From positions 34,860-98,859 of the forward strand of contig NZ_JAJTHI010000016.1 of assembly GCF_021298855.1 (NCBI RefSeq): DNA of 64,000 bases, read 5' to 3'. The stretch is from Gemmatimonas sp. GTDB taxonomy: Bacteria > Gemmatimonadota > Gemmatimonadetes > Gemmatimonadales > Gemmatimonadaceae. Below the pieces are notes generated by a model that did no database searches, was not told the origin of the DNA, and was given only the letters and a program-made list of their open reading frames with translations. Positions 10,835 through 19,864 of this stretch are shown one piece after another. Made by a program: the position numbers and the translations under genes. The stretch's first letter is position 1. Each line of letters starts with the position of its first letter.

Positions 10835-12955
10835 ATGTCGAAATCGTTGCGGTATCACCTGTGCACCGGCCTGCTCGGCGCCACGAGCCTGGCGCTCGCG
10901 GCGGCGCCGGCGTTGGCGCAGGGCACGGCGGGTGACAGCCGGCGGCCGGTGCGCCTGGCGGCCGGTGTCGCCCGCGCCACCAACGCGTCGCCGGCGGTGG
11001 CAGAGGCGGCGCGGCAGGGTGATCTGGAGCGGGTGCGCGCGCTCGTCGCGCAACGCAACGATGTGAACATCCCGTTGGGTGACGGCATGACGGCGCTGCA
11101 CTGGGCGGCCGAGCGCGGCGATGCCGCCATGGCGACGGCGCTGCTCAAGGCCGGTGCCAAGGTCACGCCCACGACGCGCAACGGCGGGTACACGCCGCTG
11201 CACATCGCGGCGCGCGCCGGCAACGGCGCGGTGGTGCAGGCCCTGCTGGCGGGGGGCGCCGATCACAAGGTGCTCACCAGCACCGGCGTGACCGCGCTGC
11301 ATCTGGCGGCTCAGTCGGGTGACGTGGCCAGCGTGAACGCGCTGGTGACCAGGAAGGCCGACCTCAATGCGCGCGAAACGACCTGGGGGCAGACGCCCCT
11401 CATGTTCGCCGCCGCTGCGGATCGCCCCGGGGCCGTGACGGCGCTGCTCAAGGCTGGCGCCACGTCGTCGCTCAAGACCAACACGCTCGACCTCACCGAA
11501 GAGCTGGCGCGGCAGCAGGCGGCGGCGCGCAAGCGCAACGAAATGCTCTTCGCCGCGTTGCCGACGGCGATGCGCGATTCGGCCATGAAGGCCATTGCCA
11601 AGCAGGAAGCCGAGCAGGCCGCGCTGCGCCGCCAGTTCGGGTTGGGCGTGGAGCCGGTGCCGGCGGCGGACACCGCCAAGAAGGCCGCACCGGCGGCGGC
11701 TGCCGGCGCGACTCCCGCCGGCGCTCCGGCCGCGGCGCCCGTGGCGGCCGCCCCGCGTGCCGACAGTGCGCGGACGCCGCGCATCGGGCTGATTGCCCCG
11801 CCGGTGAATGCCCTCACGCCCAAGCAGATCGAGGAGGCCATTCTCGCGGGCCGGGCCATGTACGAGCGCAAGGATCTCGGTAAGACCACCGAGACCGTGG
11901 TGCCGCGCGATACCACCAACGGGTTCCAGGCCGGCTACGAGGCCACCGTGGGCAGCATGGGTGGCCTCACCGCGATGCACCACGCGGTGCGTCAGGGGAA
12001 CATGGCCGCCGCGCTGGCGCTGCTCGACGGTGGCGCGGACATCAACGAAGTGTCGGCCACCGACAGCGTCACGCCGCTGCTGCACGCCACCATCAACGGG
12101 CACTACGACCTGGCGATGGAGCTGGTGAAGCGCGGCGCCAACGTGAAGCTCACCAGCACGCACGGGCTGTCGCCGCTGTACGCGTCCATCAACACCTTCT
12201 GGCACCCGCGGTCGCGCTATCCGCAGCCGCAGGCGGTGCAGCTGCAGAAGACGACGCACTACGAACTCATGAACGCGCTCATCAAGGCCGGTGCCGATGT
12301 GAACGTGCGCATGAAGAAGAACATCTGGTTCTTCGGCTACAGCAACTGCGGCAACGCGAACTGCGGGCTCGAACTGCTCGACGGTACCACGCCGTTCTGG
12401 CGGGCCACGTACGCGGTGGACCTCGAGGCCATGAAGCTCCTCAAGAAGGCCGGCGCCATCGATACGATTCCGTCGTACCGTCCACCGCAGCTCGGCCGTC
12501 GTCGTCCGCCCACGCAGGGGGAGGGCGCCGGCTGGCGTCCCGACGCGGCGCTCGACAGTGCGTCGAAGGCCGTGCCGCCGGGCATCGGGACGTATCCCAT
12601 TCACGCCGCGGCGGGGGTGGGCTACGGCAACGGCTTCGCCGGGAATGCGCACCGCCATGCCCCCGATGGGTGGATGCCGGCGATGAAGTACCTGGTGGAA
12701 GAGCTGGGGCACGACGTGAACAAGCGCGACCTCAACGGCTACACGCCGCTGCATCACGCCGCCTCGCGTGGCGACAACGAGATGATCCTGTATCTCGTGA
12801 GCAAGGGCGCCGACCCCAAGGCCGTGGGGCGTGACTTCCGCACCACCGTGGACCTCGCCAATGGCCCCGTGCAGCGTCTGCGTCCGTTCCCGGAAACCAT
12901 CCAGCTGCTGGAGAAGCTGGGGGCACGGAACAATCATCGGTGCGTGGGCTGCTGA
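10835..12955 (+). CDS. Exported ankyrin-repeat protein
   Basis: The 706-residue protein has a signal peptide (MSKSLRYHLCTGLLGATSLA, cleavage after ALA) and a GAGG-type ribosome binding site. Ankyrin repeats occur in three blocks. Residues ~55-215 hold GMTALHWAAERG, GYTPLHIAARAG, GVTALHLAAQSG and GQTPLMFAAAAD. Residues ~370-560 hold GLTAMHHAVRQG, SVTPLLHATING and degenerate copies. Residues ~590-680 end with GYTPLHHAASRG. An Ala/Pro-rich linker at ~285-310 separates the first two blocks. A GNANCG-containing insert breaks the second block. It is third in the DUF1592-DUF1552-ankyrin operon and probably acts as a periplasmic protein-binding scaffold for the other two; that role is inferred from gene order alone. 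Confidence 0.92.
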   Translation: MSKSLRYHLCTGLLGATSLALAAAPALAQGTAGDSRRPVRLAAGVARATNASPAVAEAARQGDLERVRALVAQRNDVNIPLGDGMTALHWAAERGDAAMATALLKAGAKVTPTTRNGGYTPLHIAARAGNGAVVQALLAGGADHKVLTSTGVTALHLAAQSGDVASVNALVTRKADLNARETTWGQTPLMFAAAADRPGAVTALLKAGATSSLKTNTLDLTEELARQQAAARKRNEMLFAALPTAMRDSAMKAIAKQEAEQAALRRQFGLGVEPVPAADTAKKAAPAAAAGATPAGAPAAAPVAAAPRADSARTPRIGLIAPPVNALTPKQIEEAILAGRAMYERKDLGKTTETVVPRDTTNGFQAGYEATVGSMGGLTAMHHAVRQGNMAAALALLDGGADINEVSATDSVTPLLHATINGHYDLAMELVKRGANVKLTSTHGLSPLYASINTFWHPRSRYPQPQAVQLQKTTHYELMNALIKAGADVNVRMKKNIWFFGYSNCGNANCGLELLDGTTPFWRATYAVDLEAMKLLKKAGAIDTIPSYRPPQLGRRRPPTQGEGAGWRPDAALDSASKAVPPGIGTYPIHAAAGVGYGNGFAGNAHRHAPDGWMPAMKYLVEELGHDVNKRDLNGYTPLHHAASRGDNEMILYLVSKGADPKAVGRDFRTTVDLANGPVQRLRPFPETIQLLEKLGARNNHRCVGC

Positions 12956-12990
12956 GGCAGCGATTGTTGTAGAGCGGGTGGGGTCAACCG

Positions 12991-13185
12991 CAGACGGCAG
13001 ACGGCAGGAACCACAGTGGGCAGTACGGCAGGGATGAGGTGGAACAAAACGGGCGCCACTGCTTCGCAGGGCGCCCGATTTCCTTTGCGGTGGGGACATC
13101 GGCGGCGGCGCGCAGCGCACGCCGCCGTGTTGTTCTTCCGCATCCCTGCCGTCTGCCCACTGTGGTTCCTGCCGTCTGCCGTCTG
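12991..13185. repeat. Near-perfect 45-bp inverted repeat with inner hairpin
   Basis: The arm at 12991-13036 (words CAGACGG, CAGGAACC, ACAGTGGG) matches the reverse complement of 13141-13185 over 45 bases with a single one-base insertion. Between the arms, CGGGCGCC and GGCGCCCG form a second hairpin near 13049-13078 flanked by A- and T-rich bases, which could end transcription in both directions. It fills the gap between convergent genes; the ~280 bases there hold no convincing gene. Confidence 0.9.
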
Positions 13186-13239
13186 CAGGTAATCACACAG
13201 CACCTTTCAGGCAGCCGTCAGGCAGCTCTCACCGACCAC

Positions 13240-14268
13240 TCAGCCCGGCCGCCTCTCCCCTGCCATCATCAGCTTCACATGCTCATCCGCCTGCTGCAGC
13301 CCGCCCTCGCCGTTCCCCCAATCCACCCGGCCGTCGGCGTTGCTGTCGGCACCACTCGTCAGCTGACTGCACAGCGACGCGAGTTGCGCGATGAGTGAGG
13401 CCGCCGCCTTGGCGTCCGTGGCCGCCTGGATCTGCGCGATCAGCGCCACCGCCTGATCGACGCGCGACAACGTCCCGCGCGCGGCGGTCGCGATGTGGGT
13501 GGCGTGGATCTTCACATTCCCCGACGCGCCGCTCTCCTTGGCGGCCAGTTCGATGTGCTGCGCCACGCCGCCGGCGGCCTTGCGCAGGCCGAAGCCCTTG
13601 CCCGGCCCGGTGGCCTGCAGCGACGGGTCGAGCGCGTGCAGCACATGCCCGGCGTGCAGCTTCATGGCCGCCAGATCGGTGGGGGTACGGGTGGCCAGCG
13701 TGGCGTGCTGCGACGCCACCACCGCTTCGGCAAAGGCCACCACCAGCAGCCCGGCCTTTTCCGGCGTGTCCACGTAGCTGGTGGTGACGTGCCCGATGTG
13801 CGTGCCCACCAGGCCAGCCGGCAGCTGTGCGGCGGGCACGAACCCCCGCGCGGCGGCCGCCACCACCCGCCCCGGTACCGGCGCGCCGGTGAGCTTGCCC
13901 ACGATGGAATCGAACTGCGCGCGCAGCTCGGCGTTGCTGCTCACGAGGAAGCGCAGCCGCTGGTACTCCTCATCGGTCAGCCCGCGCTCCTTGATGACGC
14001 GCGATACCGCTTCCCGCTTCTGCTTGGCGAGCTCGAGTTGCGCGTCGGGCGTTTTGTTCTTGGCTTGCGCCGCCCGGGCGTCGGCGGAGTCGTGCACCGC
14101 GCTGAGCGTGAGGTGCATCTCCGCCAGCTGACGCACTTCGGCCAGCGAGGGAAGGCGGGCGGGTGCGGCGGCGCTACCGCTGGTGGACTGTGCGTGGCCG
14201 AGGGCCGGCAACCACAGGGCCAGCATCGCGGCGGCAGCGTACGGCGGGAGGGAGAGCGTACGGGTCAT
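13240..14268 (-). CDS. Exported protein of unknown function, helical, with EF-hand-like loop
   Basis: The 342-residue protein begins MTRTLSLPPYAAAAMLALWL with a signal peptide ending near GHAQ. Residues ~40-120 are charged and helical, with DEEYQRLRFLVSSNAELRAQ, resembling DUF4168-type exported proteins in layout. The rest is an alanine-rich helical region (AAGGVAQHIELAAKES; LIAQIQAATDAKAAASLIAQ). Near the C-terminus, DSNADGRVDWGNGE resembles a calcium-binding loop with acidic or amide residues at positions 1, 3, 5 and 9, but the usual glutamate at position 12 is displaced. I do not recognise a defined family. It is divergent from the creatininase-like gene, with 171 bases between the starts. 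Confidence 0.6.
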   Translation of the reverse strand: MTRTLSLPPYAAAAMLALWLPALGHAQSTSGSAAAPARLPSLAEVRQLAEMHLTLSAVHDSADARAAQAKNKTPDAQLELAKQKREAVSRVIKERGLTDEEYQRLRFLVSSNAELRAQFDSIVGKLTGAPVPGRVVAAAARGFVPAAQLPAGLVGTHIGHVTTSYVDTPEKAGLLVVAFAEAVVASQHATLATRTPTDLAAMKLHAGHVLHALDPSLQATGPGKGFGLRKAAGGVAQHIELAAKESGASGNVKIHATHIATAARGTLSRVDQAVALIAQIQAATDAKAAASLIAQLASLCSQLTSGADSNADGRVDWGNGEGGLQQADEHVKLMMAGERRPG

Positions 14269-14439
14269 GCTGAATGCTCGCGCAAAGCCATCTCCAACGC
14301 AAAGGGTCGTGGGCGAAGGGCCCCGCTGCAATACGCCGGTCGGCAACCGGCCGTTGTCGCCACCCGCTCTGGCGGAGATGGCGCGCGGGGCGCATTGTCG
14401 TGCGTCCGGATTTCACCCTCCTCCTCGGGAGCTCCCCGC

Positions 14440-15399
14440 ATGCCCGCGATGTCCACGTTCCCCATGCCCCGCACGCTGCTGCGCCGCGCCCTCGTGGCCG
14501 CCGGCGCCCTCACCCTGGTCAGCACCGCCGTTGACGCCCAGCAGCCGCGTCCCCGCGACCCGCGCAGCATGGGCGGCGGCAACTGCGCCGACAACCCGTA
14601 CAACTGCAAGGACACGCCCAACCCGCTGCCGGCCCCCAACACGGTGTGGCTCGAGGAAATGACGTGGATGGATGTGCGCGATGCCATTGCCGCCGGCAAG
14701 ACGACGGTGATCGTGCCCACCGGCGGCATGGAGCCCAATGGCCCGTGGCTCGTGACGGGCAAGCACAATTACGTGCTGCACACCAACTGCGACGCCATTG
14801 CGCGCAAGCTGGGGAACGCGCTCTGCGCTCCCATCGTGAAGTTCGTGCCGGAGGGCAGCTATGATCCGCCGTCGGGGCACATGACCAGCCCGGGCACGAT
14901 CACGGCGCGCGAAGGCACCTTCCGCGCCCTGCTCACCGACATCGCCGCCAGCCTCAAGGCGCACGGCTTCACGACCATCATCTACATCGGCGACAGCGGC
15001 GGCAATCAGGCGGGGCAGCGGGCCGTGGCCGATTCGCTCACGATGCTCTGGAAGGGCGCGCCCATCGTGGCCCATGTGCAGGAGTACTACGACTACGCGA
15101 GCGTGGCCAAGCACATGGAGAGCAAGGGGGTGCACCCCTCCAAGGCCGACGGCCTGCACGATGACCCGGAGATCTCGCTCAACATGTTCATCGACGATCC
15201 GAAGAGCATCCGGTACGACGAACGGGTCAAGGCGGGCAAGGCCGAGATCAACGGCGTGTCGCTCACCGATCGCAAGAAGATCACCGCCTGGGCCAGGGAG
15301 GTCGTGGCATTCCGTGCGCAGGTCACGGTGGATGCGATCAACAAGGCGATCGCCAACAAGGGTACGCTGCCGGCGCCGCCGCGCACCCGCGGGAACTGA
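14440..15399 (+). CDS. Creatininase-family protein, exported, with substituted metal ligands
   Basis: The 319-residue protein has a signal peptide (LRRALVAAGALTLVSTAVDA) and a GGGAG ribosome binding site 8 bases before the ATG. The creatininase fold is shown by VIVPTGGMEPNGPWLVTGKH (family: P.GS.EQHGPHLP..TD), by IYIGDSGGNQAGQ (family: NGHGGN) and by a late HDDPEISLN (family: HAGE.ETS). Several metal-coordinating positions differ: the EQH histidine is asparagine, the TD aspartate position holds histidine, and the HGGN histidine is serine. The glutamates remain. Family enzymes hydrolyse cyclic amides such as creatinine or mycofactocin precursors in the cytoplasm; an exported, altered site suggests a different role. 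It is followed by a short hairpin and the DUF5916 gene. Confidence 0.8.
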   Translation: MPAMSTFPMPRTLLRRALVAAGALTLVSTAVDAQQPRPRDPRSMGGGNCADNPYNCKDTPNPLPAPNTVWLEEMTWMDVRDAIAAGKTTVIVPTGGMEPNGPWLVTGKHNYVLHTNCDAIARKLGNALCAPIVKFVPEGSYDPPSGHMTSPGTITAREGTFRALLTDIAASLKAHGFTTIIYIGDSGGNQAGQRAVADSLTMLWKGAPIVAHVQEYYDYASVAKHMESKGVHPSKADGLHDDPEISLNMFIDDPKSIRYDERVKAGKAEINGVSLTDRKKITAWAREVVAFRAQVTVDAINKAIANKGTLPAPPRTRGN

Positions 15400-15427
15400 A
15401 CGGGGCGCCCGCCAGGGGCGCCCCCGT
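15400..15427 (+). terminator. GC-rich hairpin after the creatininase-like gene
   Basis: ACGGGGCGCC pairs with GGCGCCC(C)CGT across a short loop right after the stop codon. No T run follows, so it is a weak or factor-assisted terminator at best. Confidence 0.45.
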
Positions 15428-15491
15428 ACCACCCCCGTCACCCTCCCGGTGCCGTCACGTACCCCCGGCGGGGCATGATTATCCTTCACGG

Positions 15492-18143
15492 ATGTTCATG
15501 TCCCGCTTTTCGTTTGCGGTGGCCCTATTGTGCGCCGCAACCGCCTCGGCCGTGTCGGCCCAGCCCACCATGCGCGCGCACTGGCTGCCCGCGCCCATCA
15601 CTCTGGACGGGAAGCTCGACGAACCGGTATGGCGCCAGGCGGCGCCGGCGACCGGCTTCGTGCAGCGCGTGCCGGCAAATGGCGAGAAGGCCTCGCAGCG
15701 CAGTGACGTGTGGGTGGCGTACGATGCCGACGCCCTGTACGTGGGCGTACGCAACTTCGACACGGCGCCCGACAGCATCGCGCAACAGCTCGGACGCCGT
15801 GATGCCGACGATATCTACTCGGACTGGTTCTTTCTGGGCCTCGACAGCTACGGCGACCGGCGCACCGCCTTCGTCTTCGGGGTCAACCCGCGCGGCGTCC
15901 TGCGCGACGTGTACCTGTTCAACGACACCGAGGCCGACGACTCGTGGGATGCCGTGTGGAACGTGGCCGCGCGCGTCGACAGCGCCGGGTGGACGGCCGA
16001 GTTCCGCATTCCGCTGTCGCAGCTGCGCTACGACGTGAACGGGGCCGTGGGGGCGGTGCGCCCGTGGGGGGTAAACTTCTCGCGCGAGATCGCGCGCCTT
16101 GGTGAAGAGTCGCTCTGGTCGCCGGCGCCGGCCAATGCCCCGGGATTCGTCTCCCGTTTCGGGACGCTCACGGGGCTCGACTCGCTGCGGCCGCCGTCGC
16201 GCACGGAGTTCATTCCCTACGTGCGCGCGCAGGTGGAGACGCAGCCACCAGCGGGGCGCAACCGCTTCACGCCGGGGCAGGCGTTGGCGGGCGCGGTGGG
16301 GGGCGACCTGCGCGTGAAGCTGCCGCAGTCGCTCACCCTCACCGCCACCCTCAACCCCGATTTCGGCCAGGTGGAGGCCGATCCGGCGGTCGTCAACCTC
16401 ACCGCGTTCGAGGTGTTCTTTCAGGAGCGGCGCCCCTTCTTCCTCGAGAACGCCGACGGCTTTGCCTTCGGGGACACGCGCACGAGCAACTCCAACGATC
16501 CGCCCAGTTTCTTCTACAGTCGGCGCATTGGCCGCGCGCCGCAGCGCCGCCCGAGCGGTGACGACATCGTGGCCGTGGGCATCAATGCGCAAACCCCCAT
16601 CGCCGGCGCCTTCAAGCTGTCCGGCACCACCCCGTCGGGGTGGCAGATCGGGGTGCTCAACGCCACCACCCCGCACGAGCACGCCGAGGTGCTGCGCAGC
16701 AACGGTCGGGTGACGCGCGAGGGGGTGGAGCCGCTCTCCAACTATCATGTGTCGCGCCTCCGCCGGTTGCTCAACGGCGGCAATACCGGTGTGGGAGCCT
16801 TCCTCTCCGATACGCGGCGGGTACTGGACGACTCACTGCTCGCCGCGCGCGTGGCCTCGAGCGCCACGGTGGCCGGTGTCGACTGGGAGCACGCCTGGCG
16901 CAATCGCACGTACACCATCAGCGGCGTCCTGTCCTACAGTCAGGTGCGCGGGAGCACGGCGGTGCTGCAGCGCCTGCAGCGCGCCAACTACCGCAGCTTT
17001 CAGCGGCCCGATGCTGCGCATCTCACCTTCGACCCGTCCCGCACGGCGCTGGGGGGACACTACGCGGCCCTGTCCCTCGCCAAGACCGCCGGTGACCGCG
17101 TGCTGGGCAGCGTGACCTACGAGGAGACGAGCCCGGGGTTCGAAGTGAACGACCTCGGCTTCCAGGTGCGCTCCGACTTCCGCACGGTGAGTACGGCGCT
17201 GCAGTATCGCAACCCGTTCATCAATCGCTGGTCGCGGGCCTGGTCGCTTGGCACCTTCAGCACCTTCGCCGACAACTTCGGCGGTGATCAGGTGGAGCAG
17301 CGGTACGCGCTCTTCGGCGAGGTGACGTTACTCAACTTCTGGGAGCTGTCCCTGCGCAACTCGGTCTCGCCGCAAACCCTCAGTGATCGCCTGCTGCGCG
17401 GTGGGCCGCTGGCCGTGCGGCCCCGGTCGCTCGATCAGGGGTTCGAACTCACCACCGACTCGCGCAAGCCCATCATCCTGTCGCTCGAGCTCGGGCGCAG
17501 CACCGATGTGGCGGGGCGCCGTCAGGTGAGCGTGGAAACGGAAATCGACTGGCGGCCGCTGCCGCAGCTGCGTCTGCGTCTCGGCCCCGAGTACTCGACC
17601 GCGCGCGCCGTCGATCAGTACGTGCAGCGTGCGCTCGATCCGCGTGCGGCTGCAACCTTCGGCGCGCGGTATGTCTTCGCCAACGTGCAGCAGCGTGAGG
17701 CGCGGCTCAACACGCGGCTCGACTGGACCTTTTCGCCCTGGCTGTCGCTGCAGCTGTTCCTGCAGCCGTTCGCATCGGCGGGACAGTTCTCCCGGTTCAA
17801 GGAGTTCACCACGCCGCGTGCATTCCGGTTTGCCGAGTATGGCGTGGACGCGGGAGAGGTCACCACGGTGAGCGGCGGGCAGCGAATCGACCCCGACGGC
17901 GCGGGGCCATCCCCGGCCTTCATCGTGCCCACGCAGGACTTCACCGTGCGGGCGCTACGCGGCAATGCCGTGCTGCGGTGGGAGTACCAGCCCGGTTCGG
18001 CACTCTTCTTCGTCTGGTCGCAGCAGCGCGAGGTGGAGCTCGAGGTGGCCAACTTCGGTGTCGCCAACCAGGTGGGCCGTGCCTTCGCCGACCCGGGGCG
18101 CCACGTCTTTCTCATCAAGTATTCGAAATGGATCGGTCGATGA
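15492..18143 (+). CDS. DUF5916 outer-membrane protein with CBM9-like N-terminal domain
   Basis: The 883-residue protein has a signal peptide (MFMSRFSFAVALLCAATASA, then VSAQ). Residues ~30-190 form a CBM9-like beta-sandwich, shown by ITLDGKLDEPVWRQA, DVWVAYDADALYVGVRN and EFRIPLSQLRY. The remaining ~680 residues match DUF5916: GVNFSREIARLGEESLWSP, NPDFGQVEADPAVVNLTAFE and FFQERRPFFLENAD, then alternating amphipathic strands up to VFLIKYSKWIGR, consistent with an outer-membrane barrel. The family is common in Bacteroidota and Gemmatimonadota; its function is unknown, and carbohydrate binding is inferred from the N-terminal domain. ATG codons at 15492 and 15498 are both possible. The stop overlaps the start of the next gene by 4 bases. 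Confidence 0.9.
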   Translation: MFMSRFSFAVALLCAATASAVSAQPTMRAHWLPAPITLDGKLDEPVWRQAAPATGFVQRVPANGEKASQRSDVWVAYDADALYVGVRNFDTAPDSIAQQLGRRDADDIYSDWFFLGLDSYGDRRTAFVFGVNPRGVLRDVYLFNDTEADDSWDAVWNVAARVDSAGWTAEFRIPLSQLRYDVNGAVGAVRPWGVNFSREIARLGEESLWSPAPANAPGFVSRFGTLTGLDSLRPPSRTEFIPYVRAQVETQPPAGRNRFTPGQALAGAVGGDLRVKLPQSLTLTATLNPDFGQVEADPAVVNLTAFEVFFQERRPFFLENADGFAFGDTRTSNSNDPPSFFYSRRIGRAPQRRPSGDDIVAVGINAQTPIAGAFKLSGTTPSGWQIGVLNATTPHEHAEVLRSNGRVTREGVEPLSNYHVSRLRRLLNGGNTGVGAFLSDTRRVLDDSLLAARVASSATVAGVDWEHAWRNRTYTISGVLSYSQVRGSTAVLQRLQRANYRSFQRPDAAHLTFDPSRTALGGHYAALSLAKTAGDRVLGSVTYEETSPGFEVNDLGFQVRSDFRTVSTALQYRNPFINRWSRAWSLGTFSTFADNFGGDQVEQRYALFGEVTLLNFWELSLRNSVSPQTLSDRLLRGGPLAVRPRSLDQGFELTTDSRKPIILSLELGRSTDVAGRRQVSVETEIDWRPLPQLRLRLGPEYSTARAVDQYVQRALDPRAAATFGARYVFANVQQREARLNTRLDWTFSPWLSLQLFLQPFASAGQFSRFKEFTTPRAFRFAEYGVDAGEVTTVSGGQRIDPDGAGPSPAFIVPTQDFTVRALRGNAVLRWEYQPGSALFFVWSQQREVELEVANFGVANQVGRAFADPGRHVFLIKYSKWIGR

Positions 18144-18589
18144 TGCGCCGGAACACGCGGCTCCTGACCCTGTCGCTGGCCGTCGCCGCCTGCACCGGCG
18201 GGCGCGACGCGGCGCTCCCCGCGGCCGACAGCGCCGCGCCGAGCATCTCCGCCATACCCACGCTGCCCAAGGTGGGGCCGGTGGAGATCGACAGCGGTCC
18301 GCCGGTGCGTCTCGACCGCACGGCTCAGGGCGCCCGCGTGGTCATGCTCCCCGATTCGGGCGATCAGATCAATGCGTTGCAGCCGCCGGTGCTCACCACG
18401 AGCAACGGCCGGCGCCTTGCGTTTCGGGGGCCGGCCGTCACCAGCGACAGTGCGTACTTCGTGGGTGCGGTGATGCTGCCGCTGGGCCCCGCTGACCTGC
18501 CGCTCGAGGGAACGCTGGTCACCAGCTACTGCCGAGCGGGGGAGAAACTGTGCCGGACGGCGCGTCGCGAGGTGCGCTTCTCGCCGTAG
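18140..18589 (+). CDS. Small lipoprotein coupled to the DUF5916 gene
   Basis: The 149-residue product from the ATG in the ATGATG overlapping the upstream stop begins MMRRNTRLLTLSLAVAACTG; LAVAAC is a lipobox, so it is a predicted lipoprotein. The mature chain is compact and beta-rich, with VVMLPDSGDQI, AFRGPAVTSDSAYFVGAVML and two cysteines in YCRAGEKLC that may form a disulfide. I recognise no domain. The 4-base overlap implies translational coupling, and a lipoprotein partner for the outer-membrane protein is a reasonable inference. Another in-frame ATG at 18128 would remove the tidy signal peptide. Confidence 0.7.
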   Translation: MMRRNTRLLTLSLAVAACTGGRDAALPAADSAAPSISAIPTLPKVGPVEIDSGPPVRLDRTAQGARVVMLPDSGDQINALQPPVLTTSNGRRLAFRGPAVTSDSAYFVGAVMLPLGPADLPLEGTLVTSYCRAGEKLCRTARREVRFSP

Positions 18590-18654
18590 GTGGATCATCC
18601 CACCCGCCAGCGCTCACGGCACGCCGGCGTGCGCGGCCTTGGCATGGTCGGGGT

Positions 18655-19647
18655 TCACAACGACAGCGGGTACCCCATGACGCGACGGCTCATGACCCCG
18701 AGGTCGGCGCGGAAGACGAGGCGCGGCAGGCGCAGGCGATCGGCGGTGTCCACGACGCGACCACGGGATGTCGTGACGGCCACGGGTACCCCGATCGCCC
18801 CCAGCACCGCCACCTCGCGTGCACCGTAGTCGTGCAGCATCCCGTTGGGATACGCAAACGTCGTGACGGGACGCCCCGTCATCGCCCCAACGATCCGCAC
18901 GGATTCCGTGATTTCCCACCGGGCAACGGCGGCACTGCAGCGACTGAGTATGGGGTGCGTGACGGTGTGCGCGCCGAATTGGACCCCTTCCGCGGCCAAC
19001 TGCTCGACCTGAACGGGCTCCAACGCGCGATACGGTGCCGAGGGCGCCTCGGTGGCATCGACGCCGGCCTGCCGGGCGAGGTCCGCCAGTACGGCCCGGC
19101 GCTCGTCGTCGGGCACCAGCTTGAGCGCGCCACGCAGCTGGCGGCCCATCCGTCGCCGCCGCTCGGGGTCTGTGAGCTCCACGCGCATGCCCACCAGCTC
19201 GATGTCGACGTGTGGGCGGGGCAATCGACTCAGGGCATGGTCGAGGTAATCGCCCCAGAACCACTGTCGTTCGACCACCGGTCCGGTGGTCAGGAACAGG
19301 CTCACGGGGCAGCGGAGTGCCTTGAACATCGGCCAGGCGTGCGTCGCGAAGTCGGCATAGCCGTCGTCCACCGTCACGGCCACGGCCGGCCCGCCCAACG
19401 GCGCGCCCGACAGGAGATCGTCAAGCGCCACGAAGCGAACGCCCCGTGCCGACAGCACCCGGATGATGTGGCCAACGGTCTCGACCGAATCGCCCGTCCA
19501 TGCATCACCAGGGCGGACGAACCGGTGCAGACACCAGATCGATCGGGGCTGGAGGCCAACGGTGTTCGCCACGGCGGCCCCGACGCGGCTCCCTGCCAAC
19601 CGCGCCACCGTTCGGAGCGCGGCGCGGTACGTCGTCGATACCCCCAT
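18655..19647 (-). CDS. Polysaccharide deacetylase (NodB-like)
   Basis: The 330-residue product starts at the ATG giving MGVSTTYRAALRTVARLAG, preceded by GCAGG. The carbohydrate esterase 4 (NodB) domain is present: motif 1 AVTVDDGYADF near residue 92 with the catalytic and metal aspartates, motif 2 FGAHTVTHPIL near residue 225 with the two metal histidines, and motif 3 FAYPNG near 263. These enzymes remove N-acetyl groups from chitin-like or peptidoglycan sugars, or act in polysaccharide export. The insertion between motifs 1 and 2 (~120 residues) is long, as in Xanthan-lyase/exopolysaccharide-linked members. No signal peptide is evident. The stop faces the lipoprotein gene 65 bases away. Confidence 0.88.
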   Translation of the reverse strand: MGVSTTYRAALRTVARLAGSRVGAAVANTVGLQPRSIWCLHRFVRPGDAWTGDSVETVGHIIRVLSARGVRFVALDDLLSGAPLGGPAVAVTVDDGYADFATHAWPMFKALRCPVSLFLTTGPVVERQWFWGDYLDHALSRLPRPHVDIELVGMRVELTDPERRRRMGRQLRGALKLVPDDERRAVLADLARQAGVDATEAPSAPYRALEPVQVEQLAAEGVQFGAHTVTHPILSRCSAAVARWEITESVRIVGAMTGRPVTTFAYPNGMLHDYGAREVAVLGAIGVPVAVTTSRGRVVDTADRLRLPRLVFRADLGVMSRRVMGYPLSL

Positions 19648-19864
19648 TACCTGCCACCCATGCGGCGCATCACCCGCGGCACGGCGCGCGGATGGCACGT
19701 TCGCGGGGCATCGCTCCGGGCAGACGCGAGCGTCAAGGACCAGACGGTCATGAAGGGAAGAGAGAAACGACGAATGGACCGACGAACTGACGGACGACCA
19801 CGAGGGCAAGCGAGCAACGCCGCGAAGCCCGGCGGCTCGAGGTCTGAACGACTGCCTGGGCGGC

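Noticed and set aside
9392..13120. A 1,242-codon open frame on the minus strand opposite the DUF1552 and ankyrin genes
   Set aside because: High GC keeps antisense frames open. It has no start signal, no family and a low-complexity Arg/His-rich composition; the plus-strand genes are clear.
17440..17460. GGTTCGAAC, resembling a tRNA T-loop
   Set aside because: Lies inside the DUF5916 coding frame with no cloverleaf around it.
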